Shown piece by piece: positions 1 through 11,708 of a DNA stretch of 64,000 bases; the stretch's first letter is position 1, and each line of letters begins with the position of its first letter. This stretch comes from Erodium maritimum (taxonomy: Eukaryota > Streptophyta > Magnoliopsida > Geraniales > Geraniaceae), in NCBI GenBank assembly GCA_963921825.1, contig OY997592.1:26763730-26827729 (forward strand), given 5' to 3'. The translations under genes and the position numbers were made by a program. The notes beneath the pieces were generated by a model. It was given only the letters and a program-made list of their open reading frames with translations, was not told where the DNA came from and searched no databases.

Positions 1-131
1 GCCTGGCCTGGTCCAGACCTACTTCTTCTTTTTCTTTTTTTTTTACCCTTTTTACCACTTGTTTCAAAAACCTACCCTAAGGTTTTCAAGTTGCAATTTA
101 ATACCCTTTTGAAAGCGAAATGGGTTTTAGA
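1..131 (-). repeat. Partial 3' LTR of gypsy element A
   Basis: Matches the outer end of the complete LTR at 5605-5729, including the pyrimidine tract and the stretch ending TTTTAGA (TTTTACA in the other copy). The rest of this LTR lies outside the window. Confidence 0.85.
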
Positions 132-148
132 GTCTACCCCCTTAAAGG
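132..148 (-). promoter_or_regulatory. Polypurine tract of element A
   Basis: On the minus strand this reads CCTTTAAGGGGGTAGAC and directly abuts the LTR. It is the plus-strand priming site of reverse transcription. The same motif stands before the 3' LTRs of elements B and D. Confidence 0.8.
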
Positions 149-1330
149 AATTTCGCCCACGAAATTTAAAACAACGCCCAGATATGATACAGTGAAAAGC
201 GTACCCTGAAAGGTTTCGCGGTAGATAGGGGATCCTGGGGTCCGGGAGTCGGTAACCGCACACACTCTTCCCTCTGACTCCTGCTGCCTCTGACCCGGCG
301 CAATGACTGCTGGATACCCATAGCCCGGCTGCTGACTCGGAGCCGGCGCGTTCGTCGATGGTTGCGAAAACCTCGACTGTTGACTCTGACGCGGGCGAAA
401 TCTGGACGACTGCCCAGTATGAGGCTGCTGCGGCCGCTGCGCTGACGTCGCCATGATCGGCACATGGCACCTTGCAACAGCGTGCCCAACCTGGTTGCAC
501 CGGAAACACCTCCTATGGTCAGTCCTCGGCTCCGTGCCCTGGCCTGCCCGGCTGGTCGCTGGTAGCGCCGCGGGCACTACTCTCATCGGACACTCTCGCT
601 GGAAGTGGCCTCGTTGCCCGCAGGTGAAACATGTCGGCTCCCTCTTTGAGGCGACTGGTCCCACTAACTCCACAAACCCCCTCTGTCTCGCTCCGTCCTG
701 CTGAGCCTGTGGCCTGAAGAACCCTGTGGTCCTCTATCTCATCGGGTCTCGGGACTCGGACTGCCCCGCCTCACTGATCGGCCGCTGTCGAACCTCGCGG
801 GTCCTGGCCGCATCCCGGATATCCTGCTCCACTGTCGCTGCAGTGTCCCGCGACCTCGAGGTGATGACTCGGTCCCGAGTTACCGGCCTCAGTTCCTCCT
901 CGAACCTCAGGCCACGGTTCTTTTCTGTCGCCGCCGTCTCTGGCGCGAACCTGGTCAGGGCCGTGAATCTGGCCTCGTATTCTGCCACTGACATCTCCTC
1001 CTGATACAGGTCCAGAAACTGCCGATGTCGGTCCAACCGAGACGACATTCGATTGGCGATGATTGCCACCAAACTCTGTACTGCCCTGGTCAGCTCGTCT
1101 AGGGCGGTCGTGGTGGGAGTGTCTGCGACCGGCGGGACGCGGGGCGTGCCCGTAGATGGTCCCGCATCGCTCCTCCTGTCTTCTCTGACAGGAGTACCCT
1201 GGGCTTCCGCGTACTCAGTGGGCACAACGGTTGGCACCCGTCCTGGTGTCCCTGCTGACCGTCCCCCTCTGCCACGCGCGGGCGCCCGTCCCCACGTCAT
1301 AGCTGATCCTCTTTGTCTGCCCCGAGCCAT
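134..1330 (-). pseudogene. Gypsy gag remnant fused to the pol 3' tail (element A)
   Basis: Starts at ATG 1328-1330 with an Arg/Gly-rich N terminus, then the retrotransposon gag domain (HRQFLDLYQEEMSVAEYEA) and two CCHC zinc knuckles (CFTCGQRGHFQREC and CFRCNQVGHAVARC) that bind element RNA. Compared with D, about 150 codons of the gag middle are missing; the join lies at a shared GCCGACTC-like motif. A CAG-to-TAG type stop sits at 734-736. At its end the frame jumps from just before the protease to the codons over the polypurine tract and stops there, so nearly all of pol is gone. Confidence 0.85.
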
Positions 1331-2694
1331 GTCTCAGTGTCCTCTGCACGGATACACGCAAACGTTCAATTTGCGAACTCAAATGAAGACACAAGCTCGA
1401 ACACACTAACGTTCACACGGTCTACGTCTACCCCAACGCACTTGTTACTAACGTCACACCGTTCACGCTAATCATACTTTAATCATAACACGTAGGCAGA
1501 AAACTCAAATTTAACCACACAAACGTACACTAAGCCCTCATCCAGTCCTTTATGCATTTACTTATAACTTTCCGCAACCAAGCCAGTGTTCGCTACTCAT
1601 CCCTTGCGGGAAAAGTAGTAAAGGGGATGAGCGTTATGCTCACCTCCACGGACACCCGCTCGATTATGGCATACTAGTAACGCACCAAGGACTTACCACT
1701 CTAGTCAGGGCAAAACGCCAACCCAAACCTACTGCCAACATGTCACACTGCTCAAGTCATTAACACCTCAATTACTCATTTATGTAAGGGAAACATCGAA
1801 AAGGGGATTATGTTCTCAATTCAGCAACTACTATTGCTTACAAACTCAATACCCCAACACAACCGTGAACACCGCCACGCAAAGCCAACACTCAACTTGC
1901 ACAATCAAGACGGTGAGAAGGACAAGGATCACGGACTCGTGACAGACCCCGTCACTGTTGGGGTCACGGGGTCGTGACGAAGATCTAAAATTTGCCAGAA
2001 CTCTCTGGTCCGTCACGGATCCGTGACAGGATCCGTGACACTCGCGCAGACCTATTTTCCAAACTCGGTTCTAACTCGGACCTTAACCAGTTTTAACCCC
2101 AAAATTTGCCTTAAACGACACACACGCTTGACTACCAAATCAGCAAACACACGCGCCACGATTCACAGACCAAGAAAGTCATTCAACCTCAACCAAAACA
2201 CGAGCTGACACGGCCAAACGACAACACAACAACACTCGCCCACCAGGCCAACCAACACCGAACCACGCCCACCGGGCCAACCAAAATCAAACACGCCCTC
2301 AGGGCCAATCAATATCAAACACGCCCTCAGGGCCAATCAATTTTTAAAACTTTCTCTTCCTTTTTTTTAATTTTAAAACCTCATACTTGACATCAGGTAG
2401 TTACAACCCGGTCCAGGCGTCCCAGAACTACGTTGTACCGACTTGATATCAGCACCGTCACGTTCGACTACAGGAGCGCTCCTGAGTCGACCCGCGACAG
2501 CTTAAAACGTTACACGCATCAACAACAATCAGCAAGCCAGCAAGAAAACACTGCACGTACACACAAACACAAACAGGACTCACAATACCACGGGTCTACA
2601 CACGGTTCCCTACCTGCGTACCCAACGCACGACGGGACTTTACCGACTCGACTCTCCCCACCTAATTGATGTACAGTCCGAGTTATGAAACCTC
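1331..2694 (-). other. Untranslated leader of element A
   Basis: No gene. In plus-strand order it holds an AT-balanced stretch, one copy of the unit that is tandemly repeated in B's leader (about 1720-1860), a palindrome-rich block at about 1929-2045 built on TCACGGATCCGTGA-like sequences, and imperfect repeats of about 30 bp (CACCGGGCCAACCAA type) at about 2235-2345 next to the primer site. The same architecture is seen in B and D. Confidence 0.75.
2235..2345. repeat. About 30-bp tandem repeat beside primer site (A)
   Basis: Four imperfect units sharing GCCCnC(C/A)GGGCCAAnCAA. Related arrays lie beside the primer sites of B (about 32835-32930) and D (about 54140-54255 and 58935-59050). Confidence 0.7.
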
Positions 2695-2708
2695 GAGCTC
2701 TGATACCA
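2695..2708 (-). promoter_or_regulatory. Primer-binding site, initiator tRNA-Met (element A)
   Basis: Reads TGGTATCAGAGCTC on the minus strand, the plant initiator-tRNA-Met 3'-end complement, three bases from the LTR edge at 2712. Confidence 0.9.
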
Positions 2709-2711
2709 AGA

Positions 2712-5700
2712 TGTCACACCCCAATTTCAGTAAAACCGAACTCGGGACGCGAACGTTTAAAATAAGAAAACACTTTGAAACCCTTTTCATTAAAACACTT
2801 TACAATACCATTTTAGTTCAACAAAAGATAATTAAAAATTAAAACATGTTCCAACAAGTGGACAAAAGTAGGTATCCGTCACTAGATTCAAAAACAACCC
2901 GGACTCCGCTCCTAGCTCCACAAGCTTCGAGAGCTCACCTAGTCCGTCCTGTGATCAGTACCTGTAGGAAAAGCAGCTAGGGGTGAGTGTTCGCTCACCA
3001 CCACGAATAACAGACCGACTACGGCATAATTAGGCAGACAAAGCCAGTAACACCAACAACAACTCAACTCCGGGGATCACTGTCCCCAACCCAAGTACTC
3101 TGACTGACAAACACCCACGGTGACCTTCCTCGAACGACTCAACACTCAGACTCGTAATGTAGACCCATCACAACGATCACGACCTCTTCCGAAGACACGA
3201 CAAAAAGCTACGCAACACCAAACAAGATCACAAAGGATCGCACACCAAACAAGATCACAAAGGATCGCAAACCAGCTGCTCAGTAACCTCCCTCACGCCC
3301 TTTACCGATCTCATCAGGTCAGGCGGTCGACCTGTTGCATTTCCTCGACACAAAGTCGGATCAGACTGTCAACCTGTCACACTCACAACCACCGAACCAC
3401 ACACGCGCGGCCAGGACCCCTTTACTGACGGGCGCGCCCCTTACCCCGTCTGAACGTGCAAACGCGTGTGATCGAGGACCCCCGTTTCATGAAGCGGGCC
3501 CACAACCTCAGGTAACCGCAATCACAATCACAAACACAGTTCAACAATCAGTAACTACGCAGGTTCAACACTCACAGGCACTCATGGCCACCAAGACACC
3601 AACAGTAAAACTCGGACTCAATAGCCCCACAGGCACTGACGGCCTCCCATACACACCAACAGTAACTCACGGCTCAACAGCCCCACGGGCACCCACGGCC
3701 CCTCAAGACACACCAACGGTCCAGACTCGGGTTCAACAACCCCACGGCAGTCACGACCACCCCAAATCATCAACAGTAAGACACGGGCACTCATGGCCAC
3801 TCAAACTCAACAATAAATAACACGGCTCTCAAGGCCACTCAAACTCAACAATAAATAACACACAACAACCTCCGGCATACTCGATGCCTCCAACAGTCCT
3901 AAGATCACTAGTTTCACAATCAACCTCCGGGCATGGTCATATGCCTCCAGTACTCCTAATCTCGCTAAGTTCTCTACTCCTACGACACTACTAAGTGTCA
4001 CATGCATTTCCAATATTCGCTACGTTCCCGTATCATGCTTTTCTAATAATTACTAAGTTCCCGTAACATGCTTTTCAAATATTCGATAACCTAAATAACC
4101 CACGACACCCCGGTGTCACATGCAATTCTATAGTTAACTTTCCATAGTCAGGGCCGAGATCCGGCTACTTTTCCCTACCTCAACCGAAGAACACCCGCTA
4201 CGTTTCCTAGCTGCTGACGTTCTGGCTCGCTACCTCCGGGCTTCACCTCGATCGAAGCCGGACGCTAAAGATAACACGAAAGGCATAATTAGAGTCGGTT
4301 CCCAGGTTAATTTAAAGGTCACGATTAATCCAGTTTAACACCGACAATTGTCCTTTAAACTCGAGCGGGATAAAAGTGGGGTCACGGCGAATCGGGTTTG
4401 AGTACACCGAAACCGGTGCATGTGAGGCACGGTCCCAATGCACTAGGTCCGATTTAACGGTCCGCTTTTGTTCCTTTCTAAACCCAATTAGCAGTCCATT
4501 TTAACCAGAGTTCCAGATTCGTTCAACTGCTCAAATTCCGTTTTAAATCCGTTTAACGTCTCGTTTAAACGTTCAGGTTCCCAATCTCAAACCAGTTTCG
4601 ATCCAATAATCTTAACAAGAAAACCTTTTGCTCGAATCTGGTTTCGTTTTCCTTTTTGATTAAAACCGTTTTATTTCCAAAGTTGATTCTCGTTTTTAAA
4701 CCCATTTTCCTTTGAACTGATAGATTAAAAACCTTTGTTTTGGTTTGCTTCTACTTTGATCTAACACCAACAGACAGAAAAAAAAACTAACTGCTTCTAA
4801 ACAATTTCTTTTCATTTTCTCCTTTTACATCTCAAATATTTGAGTTCAGAACAAGATACAAAACAACGGTTTTAACAGTTGAGACAGAAGAAAACAACGG
4901 GAAGGAGAAGCACGGGTTTTGAGTCCGGCCGGCCAAAACCTCACAACGGTGGGGGCTCACCGTACAGTGGTGGGCGGCGGCTGCCGGAGCGGCGGAGCAC
5001 GGCGGTTCTACCTCGGATCCGGACGAGACCGACGATCCCGTCCCCAGATCTGTCGCGCTCGTTGGCGAGTTCGTCCGGACGGCACGACGACGGGGCTCAG
5101 GCGTGGAGGTGAAGGTCGGCTGGGTGGTGCACGGCGGCGGCGACTTCGGACGGCGACGCTCGAGCGAGGGGAGGAGTGACGGTGGCGCGAGGAGAGAGGG
5201 ATGAAGGTGGTTGTCTCGGACGGCGCTGGATCGGGAGAGGAAGAGGGTGGTCGGGGACCCGAGCTGGTTGGAGGCGGTGGTTCGGGCGGCGGCCGGTGCG
5301 TGGAGAGAAGGGTCGGGATTTGAGGGGGAGCGGTGCGGAGGGAGACGAGGGAGGACGGTGGTGGCCGGATCCGGTGAGGTGGCTGGTCAGGGAGGGTGTA
5401 GGCGAAGAGGGTGGTCTGCGAGGCGTGAGGAGAGAGGGGGCAAGGGATGACGGCGTGAAGACGAAGAAGAGAGGGATAGGGGGTGTCTGCGTAGAGAGAG
5501 AGGCGGAACATTTAGGGTTTTAACCCTAAATGTGGGTATAAATACCCAGGGTTTGGGCCAACTGGTGGCTCGGGCCCAATGACGACTGGGCTGGGCTGGG
5601 CCTGCACGCCTGGCCTGGTCCAGACCTGCTTCCTTTTTTTTAACCCTTTTTACCACTTGTTTCAAAAACCTACCCTAAGGTTTTCAAGTTGCAATTTAAT

Positions 5701-5729
5701 ACCCTTTTGAAAGCGAAGCGGGTTTTACA
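2712..5729 (-). repeat. Complete 5' LTR of gypsy element A (3018 bp)
   Basis: In plus-strand order it begins TGTCACACCCC beside the primer site and ends GGTTTTACA, giving element-sense TGTAAAACC...GGGGTGTGACA. It contains the conserved GGTGAGTG-TT-CGCTCACC hairpin at 2982-2999, copies of the 59-bp LTR repeat (about 3540-3790), and a GC-rich block at about 4900-5500 with long but unconvincing open frames on both strands. A TATAAATA-containing palindrome is at about 5537-5548. Promoter function is inferred only from its being an LTR. Confidence 0.9.
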
Positions 5730-5754
5730 GTGAAGACCAAGGAACCCAGCGCAA

Positions 5755-6006
5755 ATGTTCGGACCATCTAGCGAATCGATCAAGCGCACTCATGAAGAAA
5801 CACTTGGGGAGGACAGTGAGCATACCATGAGGATGAGCCAAAATTCGGGGTACAACTGGCCTATTGGTCAGAAGGCTACTAAAGCTGCAAGGCTCAAAGG
5901 GAAAAGGAAACAATTAGAAAGGAAAGAGCTTGTCGCGGGTGTTGCGGAGGCCCGTGACGCCATTAGCAAGTCAATCGAATTAAAGATGAAACTCATGGAC
6001 ACCTAG
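5755..6006 (+). pseudogene. C-terminal fragment of Harbinger-type Myb/SANT-like ORF1
   Basis: An 83-codon open frame with YNWPIGQKATKAARLKGKRK near its middle, the basic motif (usually RP-x-G-x-KAAK) typical of the C-terminal NAM-associated region in plant PIF/Harbinger ORF1 and related Myb/SANT-like proteins, followed by a Lys/Glu-rich helix ending at a TAG. The N-terminal part is missing: element A abuts on the left at 5729, so the rest may lie beyond the window. Family assignment rests on motif recognition only. Confidence 0.5.
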
Positions 6007-6568
6007 GAGAAGTACCACGATCGGTGGGTGCAATAAGAAGCCAGGGACAAGTCAAGCATGACCCCCACTAAGCTTGAGGCCACTTTGCTAACCTTGCGAT
6101 GTTGCGCCATCTGATGCAGCAGTGACGCTCCGATGTTCCTCCTTGTGGTTTATCTTTTCGGGTCCCCAACGTCCGTATTTTATTTTTCCGTTAGTGAAGT
6201 GTAGTCCTTTAATTTCTTTTAATGAATCGTTTATAATTAAGTGTCGGCCAATTTTTATTTGTGAATTATTTTTTTCGTCGTATTTTACCGGTTTGGTTGT
6301 CGTGCCTTTATCCGTTAATTAATTGTGTGGTTGAATTATACTTTGAATTGCATTTGGGAAAATTTTCATTTGCATTTGCTTTTCATTCCACATGCATTGG
6401 TTTGCATGACATAATTGCACTACAAGTGCAAAATGTCCAAATTGCCCATGGGAGAGCCGACGGGTTATACCACCACCACCCTCTCCTTTTATGCTCACCA
6501 CTTTACACTCTAACTTCTATCTTCCTTCAAAAAAGCCCTCACAAATTTGATCCTCTACCAAACACCTC
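6007..6568. other. Intergenic AT-rich stretch between two ORF1-like fragments
   Basis: No gene seen. It may hold the 3' flank of the first fragment and the 5' flank of the second. Confidence 0.5.
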
Positions 6569-6960
6569 ATGGCCAGCAACCCGAGAGTCTTCCAATGGCC
6601 ACACGAGGAAGATATGGTGTTGGTCCTTGAGTGGCTTCATCACGCCCACCCGGGTTCAAACATCCGATATTAGCCAGACGTCTACACTAACTACGTCCAA
6701 AACGCCCTACATCAGCCCCAACACAGTCCTTGAAGTAGTACAAGGACCACTGGGAAAGGGTCTCCGACAAGGTACAATGTTTCAATCTAATATTTTGAGA
6801 AAAAATACATGCTCGCCTCCCAAGATAAACCGATGACCAAATTATGGCCTTGGTCGCGGTAGAGTGTATGCATCGACATTGCCAACCGTTTAACAAATTC
6901 GCGATATAGAATATGCTCAAAGACCAACTGAAGTAGCTACAATACGTTCACGAACTATAG
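6569..6960 (+). pseudogene. N-terminal fragment of Harbinger-type Myb/SANT-like ORF1
   Basis: From ATG 6569 the frame gives FQWPHEEDMVLVLEWLHH, the tryptophan and E-E-D-M-V-L pattern that opens plant Myb/SANT-like ORF1 proteins. It breaks at a TAG after about 34 codons. Later pieces in shifted frames give KDHWERVSDK and CQPFNKFAI-stop-NMLKDQLK, resembling the middle of the same family. It is a decayed copy, and it lies downstream of, not upstream of, the C-terminal piece at 5755, so these are two copies or a rearrangement. Confidence 0.45.
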
Positions 6961-7293
6961 ATCGTTGTTATGATATGTCGTATTTTCCTACTCCGTTGTA
7001 TTAAGGTTGTGGTGAACGTATGCTTAGTATAACATGAAATATGTATCGTGTAATATGTATCGTATAATAAGCTTCGGTATTTGTACTTGTGTAATATTAA
7101 TCGTGTTGTGTTAAATATGTTTTTGTTTTTTAAATAAAAATGTTATATTTACTATTATTTAATTCTAACAGACAACAACCTACAACCAGCACAAAAATTA
7201 GCATTGAAGGGTGTTGACTGTTGGTGCTGACTGTCAGGCTGAAATGTTCATTTTTTTATTCCAACTGTCAGCCTTACCACCGGCCTTAACATT

Positions 7294-7314
7294 TTAGGGT
7301 TGGAGATGCTCTAA
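7294..7314. repeat. Possible PIF/Harbinger terminus
   Basis: The stretch reads TTAGGGTTGGAGATGCTCTAA. Its reverse complement, GAGCATCTCCAACC next to TTA, resembles the ends of many plant PIF/Harbinger elements and Tourist MITEs. The matching left end is not visible in the window. Confidence 0.35.
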
Positions 7315-9411
7315 TAGTGAATCTGAACCCCTTCATAAAAACCGCAATGACATACATTCTCTAATGTGTGAAATAGTGTTTGGTAAGAAATATATTGTAA
7401 AATATGTCATAGAACATGATTGTAAGCCCAAATAGTTTACTCAGAACAAGGTTGAACGAAAATCACCTAAACTTAATAACGTCAATCCTTAATCCCTAAG
7501 ACTATAATAGGAAAGAATGAGTCATACTGACGCCTACATGACAATGTATAGCTCACCTACATTCTCAAAGTTGGTCCACGTTGGCGCTTACGTGGCAACA
7601 TACAGCTCTACCAAATGCTGAAACCTTTTAATGTCGCTCATCAATATTATAGTGGCACCCACTCTCTCTCTGTTCTTTGGAACCGTTACACCTTCTTTCC
7701 TTCATTGATTCTCACTTATTGCTTTCCTGTCTTTACAACTTTTCATGCGCCAACGTCTTCATCTCCCATCAATGATATTTTATTTTCCGTTTTGTCTCTT
7801 CTCCTTCCTCTTCTCTTCATCTTCTTCTCATCCTCTTTAACACTTCTCAGAACCAATCGTATAAAAAAAATATTTTGGTTTGTTTCTCAGTTCCATGTTG
7901 ACATTGAAGGCCGTAAGATCTAGAGAAAAGGACGACTTAGGCTGTTTGGGTTGAGTCTGAGGCTCACGGTGGGCTATTGAGATGGAAGTAGTGGAGAAGA
8001 AGGGCTTGGTGTTAGGGTTCAATCAAATTGGTGGATAGTCGACGACGAGATGCACGAAATCGAAGACCACGTGCCGTCGCGCGAGCGCTTCGCCATACCT
8101 AGAGACAACTTCCCCAACAAGCGCCGGAAGTAGCTTCGATAACAATTCATGCGCCGAACAAGGTTCATTCTCATTTACCCCTTTCCGATTAGCCCTTTTC
8201 AGCTTCCTGTTTGGTTCCTAAGAAAGTGTGGGAAAATGGGTAGTTGTGATTTCGAGCTCATAGTCTAGAATCTTGGTGGAATCACTGATTGGGGATTGCA
8301 CAATTTCAACTGATCCGATTTTGATTTGTTGGAATGTAAGGAGCATGAGCATTTTGGTAGAAAGTACATGGAATTGTATCAAGAGCTAAGAGAGATTTTG
8401 CGCTCCCATTTGTTCAATTTTTCATTTCCCCCTGGAATTTAGATGGTTTGTGTTTTGAGCTTGCTTGCTTTGATTGCATGGATGCTTCCCATTTCTAAAT
8501 TTGGTGGTTGTCGGGGGAAATTTGCTATTGAAAAAAAGGATGCTTTTCTCCTCAATTTCGGTGGTTTGATGAGATTCTGTAGATCGGATTGTTGACATCG
8601 GCTTGGGGTCGGTGGAGCTCAAGAAGCTAGTAGGAGTTAGTTTAAGAGGATATTATGTGCACATTTATGTTTTATGCTTGGTTCAGTTTTTACATGATTA
8701 ATTCTATGTGTTTTGAGGGCTATAATCGAATTGAGTACAATGAACATGAATAATATGAAGAAGATGAACATTAATATGTTAAAAACCATTAGCAACAAGA
8801 TGATGAAAAGCTTCTTGAACATACATTAGTTGGTTAAGGATGAAGATCATAACATAAGTAAGAGTATAAAGTTTGAACATGAGTAAGAGGACATTGTTTG
8901 AATACAACCCTCGGTTGATGACATGAATTTTTATATTCATAGTCATTGTACAACTACAAATTTATCATAATTATCGTTTGTAATCCTTTTTTTGGTTCCA
9001 CTTTCGATCGTTATGGTGTGATAAGAAAGCCAAGTACTTTTTCGGTTCCACTTTTGAACCCAATGCTGTGTACGAAAGAACTAGTATTAGGATAAAGAAT
9101 CCAATTAATTCTATAAGAAAATAAGTACTATGAGTTTTTATTTTAACTGAATTATGTTTATAAAAGTCCCGTTAATAGAACAATAAACATATACTCACGT
9201 GTATGGAACATGTCTTTGGTTTGTGAAAGTGAAAGATGGAAACATGCTTAGTCCACGGGCTATATCAGAAGGAGAGACATCGTCGTTTTGGAAAATGATC
9301 ACTTCTTAGTCGTGGATGGTACTTGCTTGGCAGTTTATCATTTGGGGGAGAACTTTGATCTAGGGCACACATATAAGGCAAGGACGCTAGGCATCAGCTG
9401 TAGAGGAGAAG
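7315..9411. other. AT-rich region without a supported gene
   Basis: No convincing gene. At about 8030-8210 there is a locally GC-richer patch open in more than one frame, then AT-rich sequence that could be intron or UTR of a lost gene. I do not recognise a protein family here. The right end leads into the GRF pseudogene. Confidence 0.4.
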
Positions 9412-9634
9412 ATGGTTCAGAAGAAAACTAAGAAGCTGCATTGATGTGGTATCCCGCTTGTAATTCGCACGTCGAACTCCAAGATGAATCTTGGGAGGAG
9501 ATTTTACGGTTGCGCAAATTATAAGATAAGCATTGTCTCTACTTGAAATCGATTTGTTTGGTTTTACGGCTGGGCAATTTACTGAGAAAACTTTAGAAAC
9601 TCTCTCTATTCTATGAATGCAAAATTTGTAAATA

Positions 9635-9756
9635 CTCTCTCTATTCTATTTTTTCTATCAAAGAAACACCTTAAACTTTCAAAATTTTCCACATTGTCTC
9701 CTCAATATTTTTAAATGTTTAAGGCGATTCTTTGATAGAAAAAATAAAACAGAGAG
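9635..9756. mobile_element. Stowaway-like MITE in left arm of the Mutator-like element
   Basis: A 122-bp element with inverted ends (CTCTCTCTATTCTATTTTTT left; CTCTCTGTTTTATTTTTT as complement on the right, then CTATCAAAG on both). It is flanked by TA on each side (9633-9634 and 9757-9758), as expected for a Tc1/mariner-type MITE. It explains why the outer arm of the host element is interrupted on the left only. Confidence 0.7.
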
Positions 9757-10227
9757 TATTTAATTTTTCTGGGAAAACTACCAATACCTACCCAAAACCA
9801 TGCATGTTTAACTGATGTTTACCCTGAAGTTTAAACTTAACAGATACATACCCTTAAGTTTCGAAATGTAACTCAAAACCCCTTCTGTCAGTCAGCTCAG
9901 TCAATTTACTGTTCATTTTTTCAAAAATGTCCAAAATACCCTTAACCCTGTTCATTTTTTATATTCTTTAAATCAAAATTAAATTAAGGTTTTCAAAAAA
10001 AATTATTTTACAAAAATCAGATTTTATTTTTAAAAAACAGTTTTTATTTTTTTTAAATCAATTTTTATTTCCAAAAAATCAGTTTTGATTTAAAATAAAT
10101 CAATTTTTTAAATCACTTTTAATAATAAATCTGATTTTATTTTATTTATTTTTATAATAAATCTGATTTTTTTCAATTTTATATTTTGAATTCAATTTTA
10201 TATTTTTTCAATTTTTCTATTTTACAC

Positions 10228-10398
10228 GCCTCCACAGCCACACAACCAGATCTCGTCCGCCTCCGCCTCTTCCTCTTCTTCCTCAAGCCGGACACCACCA
10301 CCTCCATGGGCTCTTTCCTCAGCGACGCCAAGTCCGAGATCTGGTTCGTCGACGCGTTCAATAGCTCTGTCTTTCTCTCTCGCGGCCTCTCCGACTAG
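10228..10398 (+). other. GC-rich, possibly captured gene fragment in the Mutator-like element
   Basis: A compositional island inside very AT-rich DNA. Its plus frame reads PDLVRLRLFLFFLKPD then MGSFLSDAKSEIWFVDAFNS and ends at TAG 10396-10398. I do not recognise the protein. Gene fragments between long inverted repeats are typical of Pack-MULEs, so capture from a host gene is a reasonable inference. Confidence 0.4.
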
Positions 10399-11708
10399 AA
10401 CCATAAACAACCCTTTCTGCTCTTTTTTTTTTGTATATTTGGTAAGACAATAAAATTTGGGTGTTTGGTTTGATTTTTGATTTTTTTGGTGTAAGGAGTC
10501 TGGGATTTGAGGGATTTGGTTTGGGAGATTTGGGGTGGGAGATTTGGTTTGATTTTTGTTTTTCTGTTTGAATCAATGAATTTTTGGTTTGGGAGAACCG
10601 TTTCTCATCATCTCCGATTCATTTTTTTTTGTTTTATTTCACTTGATGATTACTGTGATTAAAGATGAACGAGATGACTGTGATTAATGTGCTCTCAGTG
10701 CTGTGCGAGATGATTATGATTAAAGATGTCTCAGGAGCAATTCATTATAATATAATAAATAAAAAAAGCTCTCAAGTCTCTAGTTTGATTTTACCTGAGA
10801 ACAATTAAGGTAGTAAAATGATAAATAAAAAATAATAGAAATTAATTAATTACAAATGAATAAAAGAAAATATTACATATTTAAAAATTAATTTTTAAAA
10901 ATTAAAATCTGAAAAAGAGAATAGTAAAAGAAAACTAATAATGAAAATCTGATTTTTAAAGTAAAATTTGATTTTTTTTAATATAAAACTGATTTTTATA
11001 AATAGTAGCTGATTTTTAAAAATAATAACTGATTTTTGAAAATATAACTGATTTTTAAAAAAATAAAAAATAAATTAAAAATAAATTGTGATTTTTGTAA
11101 AATATTTTTTTTTGAAAACCTTAATTTAATTTTGATTTAAAAAATATAAAAAATGGATAGGGTTAAGGGTATTTTGGGCATTTTTGAAAAAGTGAACAGT
11201 AAACTGACTGAGCTGACTGACGGAAGGGGGTCTGAGTTACATTTCGAAACTTAAGGGTATGTATCTGTTAACTTTAAACTTCAAGGTATACATCAGTTAA
11301 ATGGGCATGGTTTGGGGTAGGTATTGGTAGTTTTCCCAATTTGTTTTGCGTAGAATATAGAGAGTTTTTAAAATTTTCCCCAATTTATTTGATTTCATAT
11401 ACATTTCGGTTAAATTATTACATAATTTCGGTTTCAACATTGACAGACTGTAGTGGGTAGGGAGGGTGCGAGTTCTTCGAATAAATTGATCAGCAGACCA
11501 AACCAAGGGATGATATTAATATTGGGGAAATACAAAGAAGAATTATGGAATTTGTATTGGATGTTGCTGATCAGAAGGAGGTCATTAGCTTGTGTGAACT
11601 GGAAATTGCAGTTTTTGTACGAAAAACCAAGAAAGTTGTGATGCTTGGTGTTGTATTTCTATTATTGTTCCTTCTGTTTGCGGTGATTGTAGCTTTGCTT
11701 AGGGTATG

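Larger units (their letters stand above)
1..5729 (-). mobile_element. Gypsy element A, pol-less, truncated by window edge
   Basis: Ty3/gypsy (chromovirus, Tekay/Del-like) element on the minus strand. In element order it reads 5' LTR (2712-5729), primer site, leader, gag remnant, polypurine tract, then the first-met end of a 3' LTR cut by the window edge (1-131). The two LTR ends match closely (1-131 against about 5605-5729). The internal region is only about 2.6 kb because protease, reverse transcriptase, RNase H and integrase have been deleted. It is therefore a non-autonomous derivative. The right flank starts GTGAA; its partner duplication would lie left of the window. Confidence 0.9.
9584..11381. 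mobile_element. Non-autonomous Mutator-like element with long terminal inverted repeats
   Basis: Sequence at 9771-about 10190 returns inverted at about 10905-11337: GGGAAAACTACCAATACC on the left, its complement on the right, then TACCCTGAAGTTTAAA and AAATGTCCAAAATACCC on both arms. A weaker outer arm (AACTCTCTCTATTCTA) extends similarity to 9584 and 11381. Flanks AATTTACT and AATTTATT may be a decayed target duplication; the inner edge has a rival pair, AATTTTTCT and AATTTGTTT. Length about 1.8 kb, no transposase frame. It sits in the presumed intron of the GRF gene. Confidence 0.75.

Noticed and set aside
5008-5511. 167-codon minus-strand frame rich in Pro, Ser and Arg in the LTR of element A
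   Set aside because: GC-rich, stop-poor sequence gives long frames on both strands; no domain or conserved motif.
7615-7923. 102-codon plus-strand hydrophobic frame
   Set aside because: Low-complexity T-rich sequence without start context, homology or neighbouring gene support.
8030-8210. Patch open in two frames that might be an exon
   Set aside because: No recognisable protein and no clear splice sites; kept only as a note in the unassigned region.
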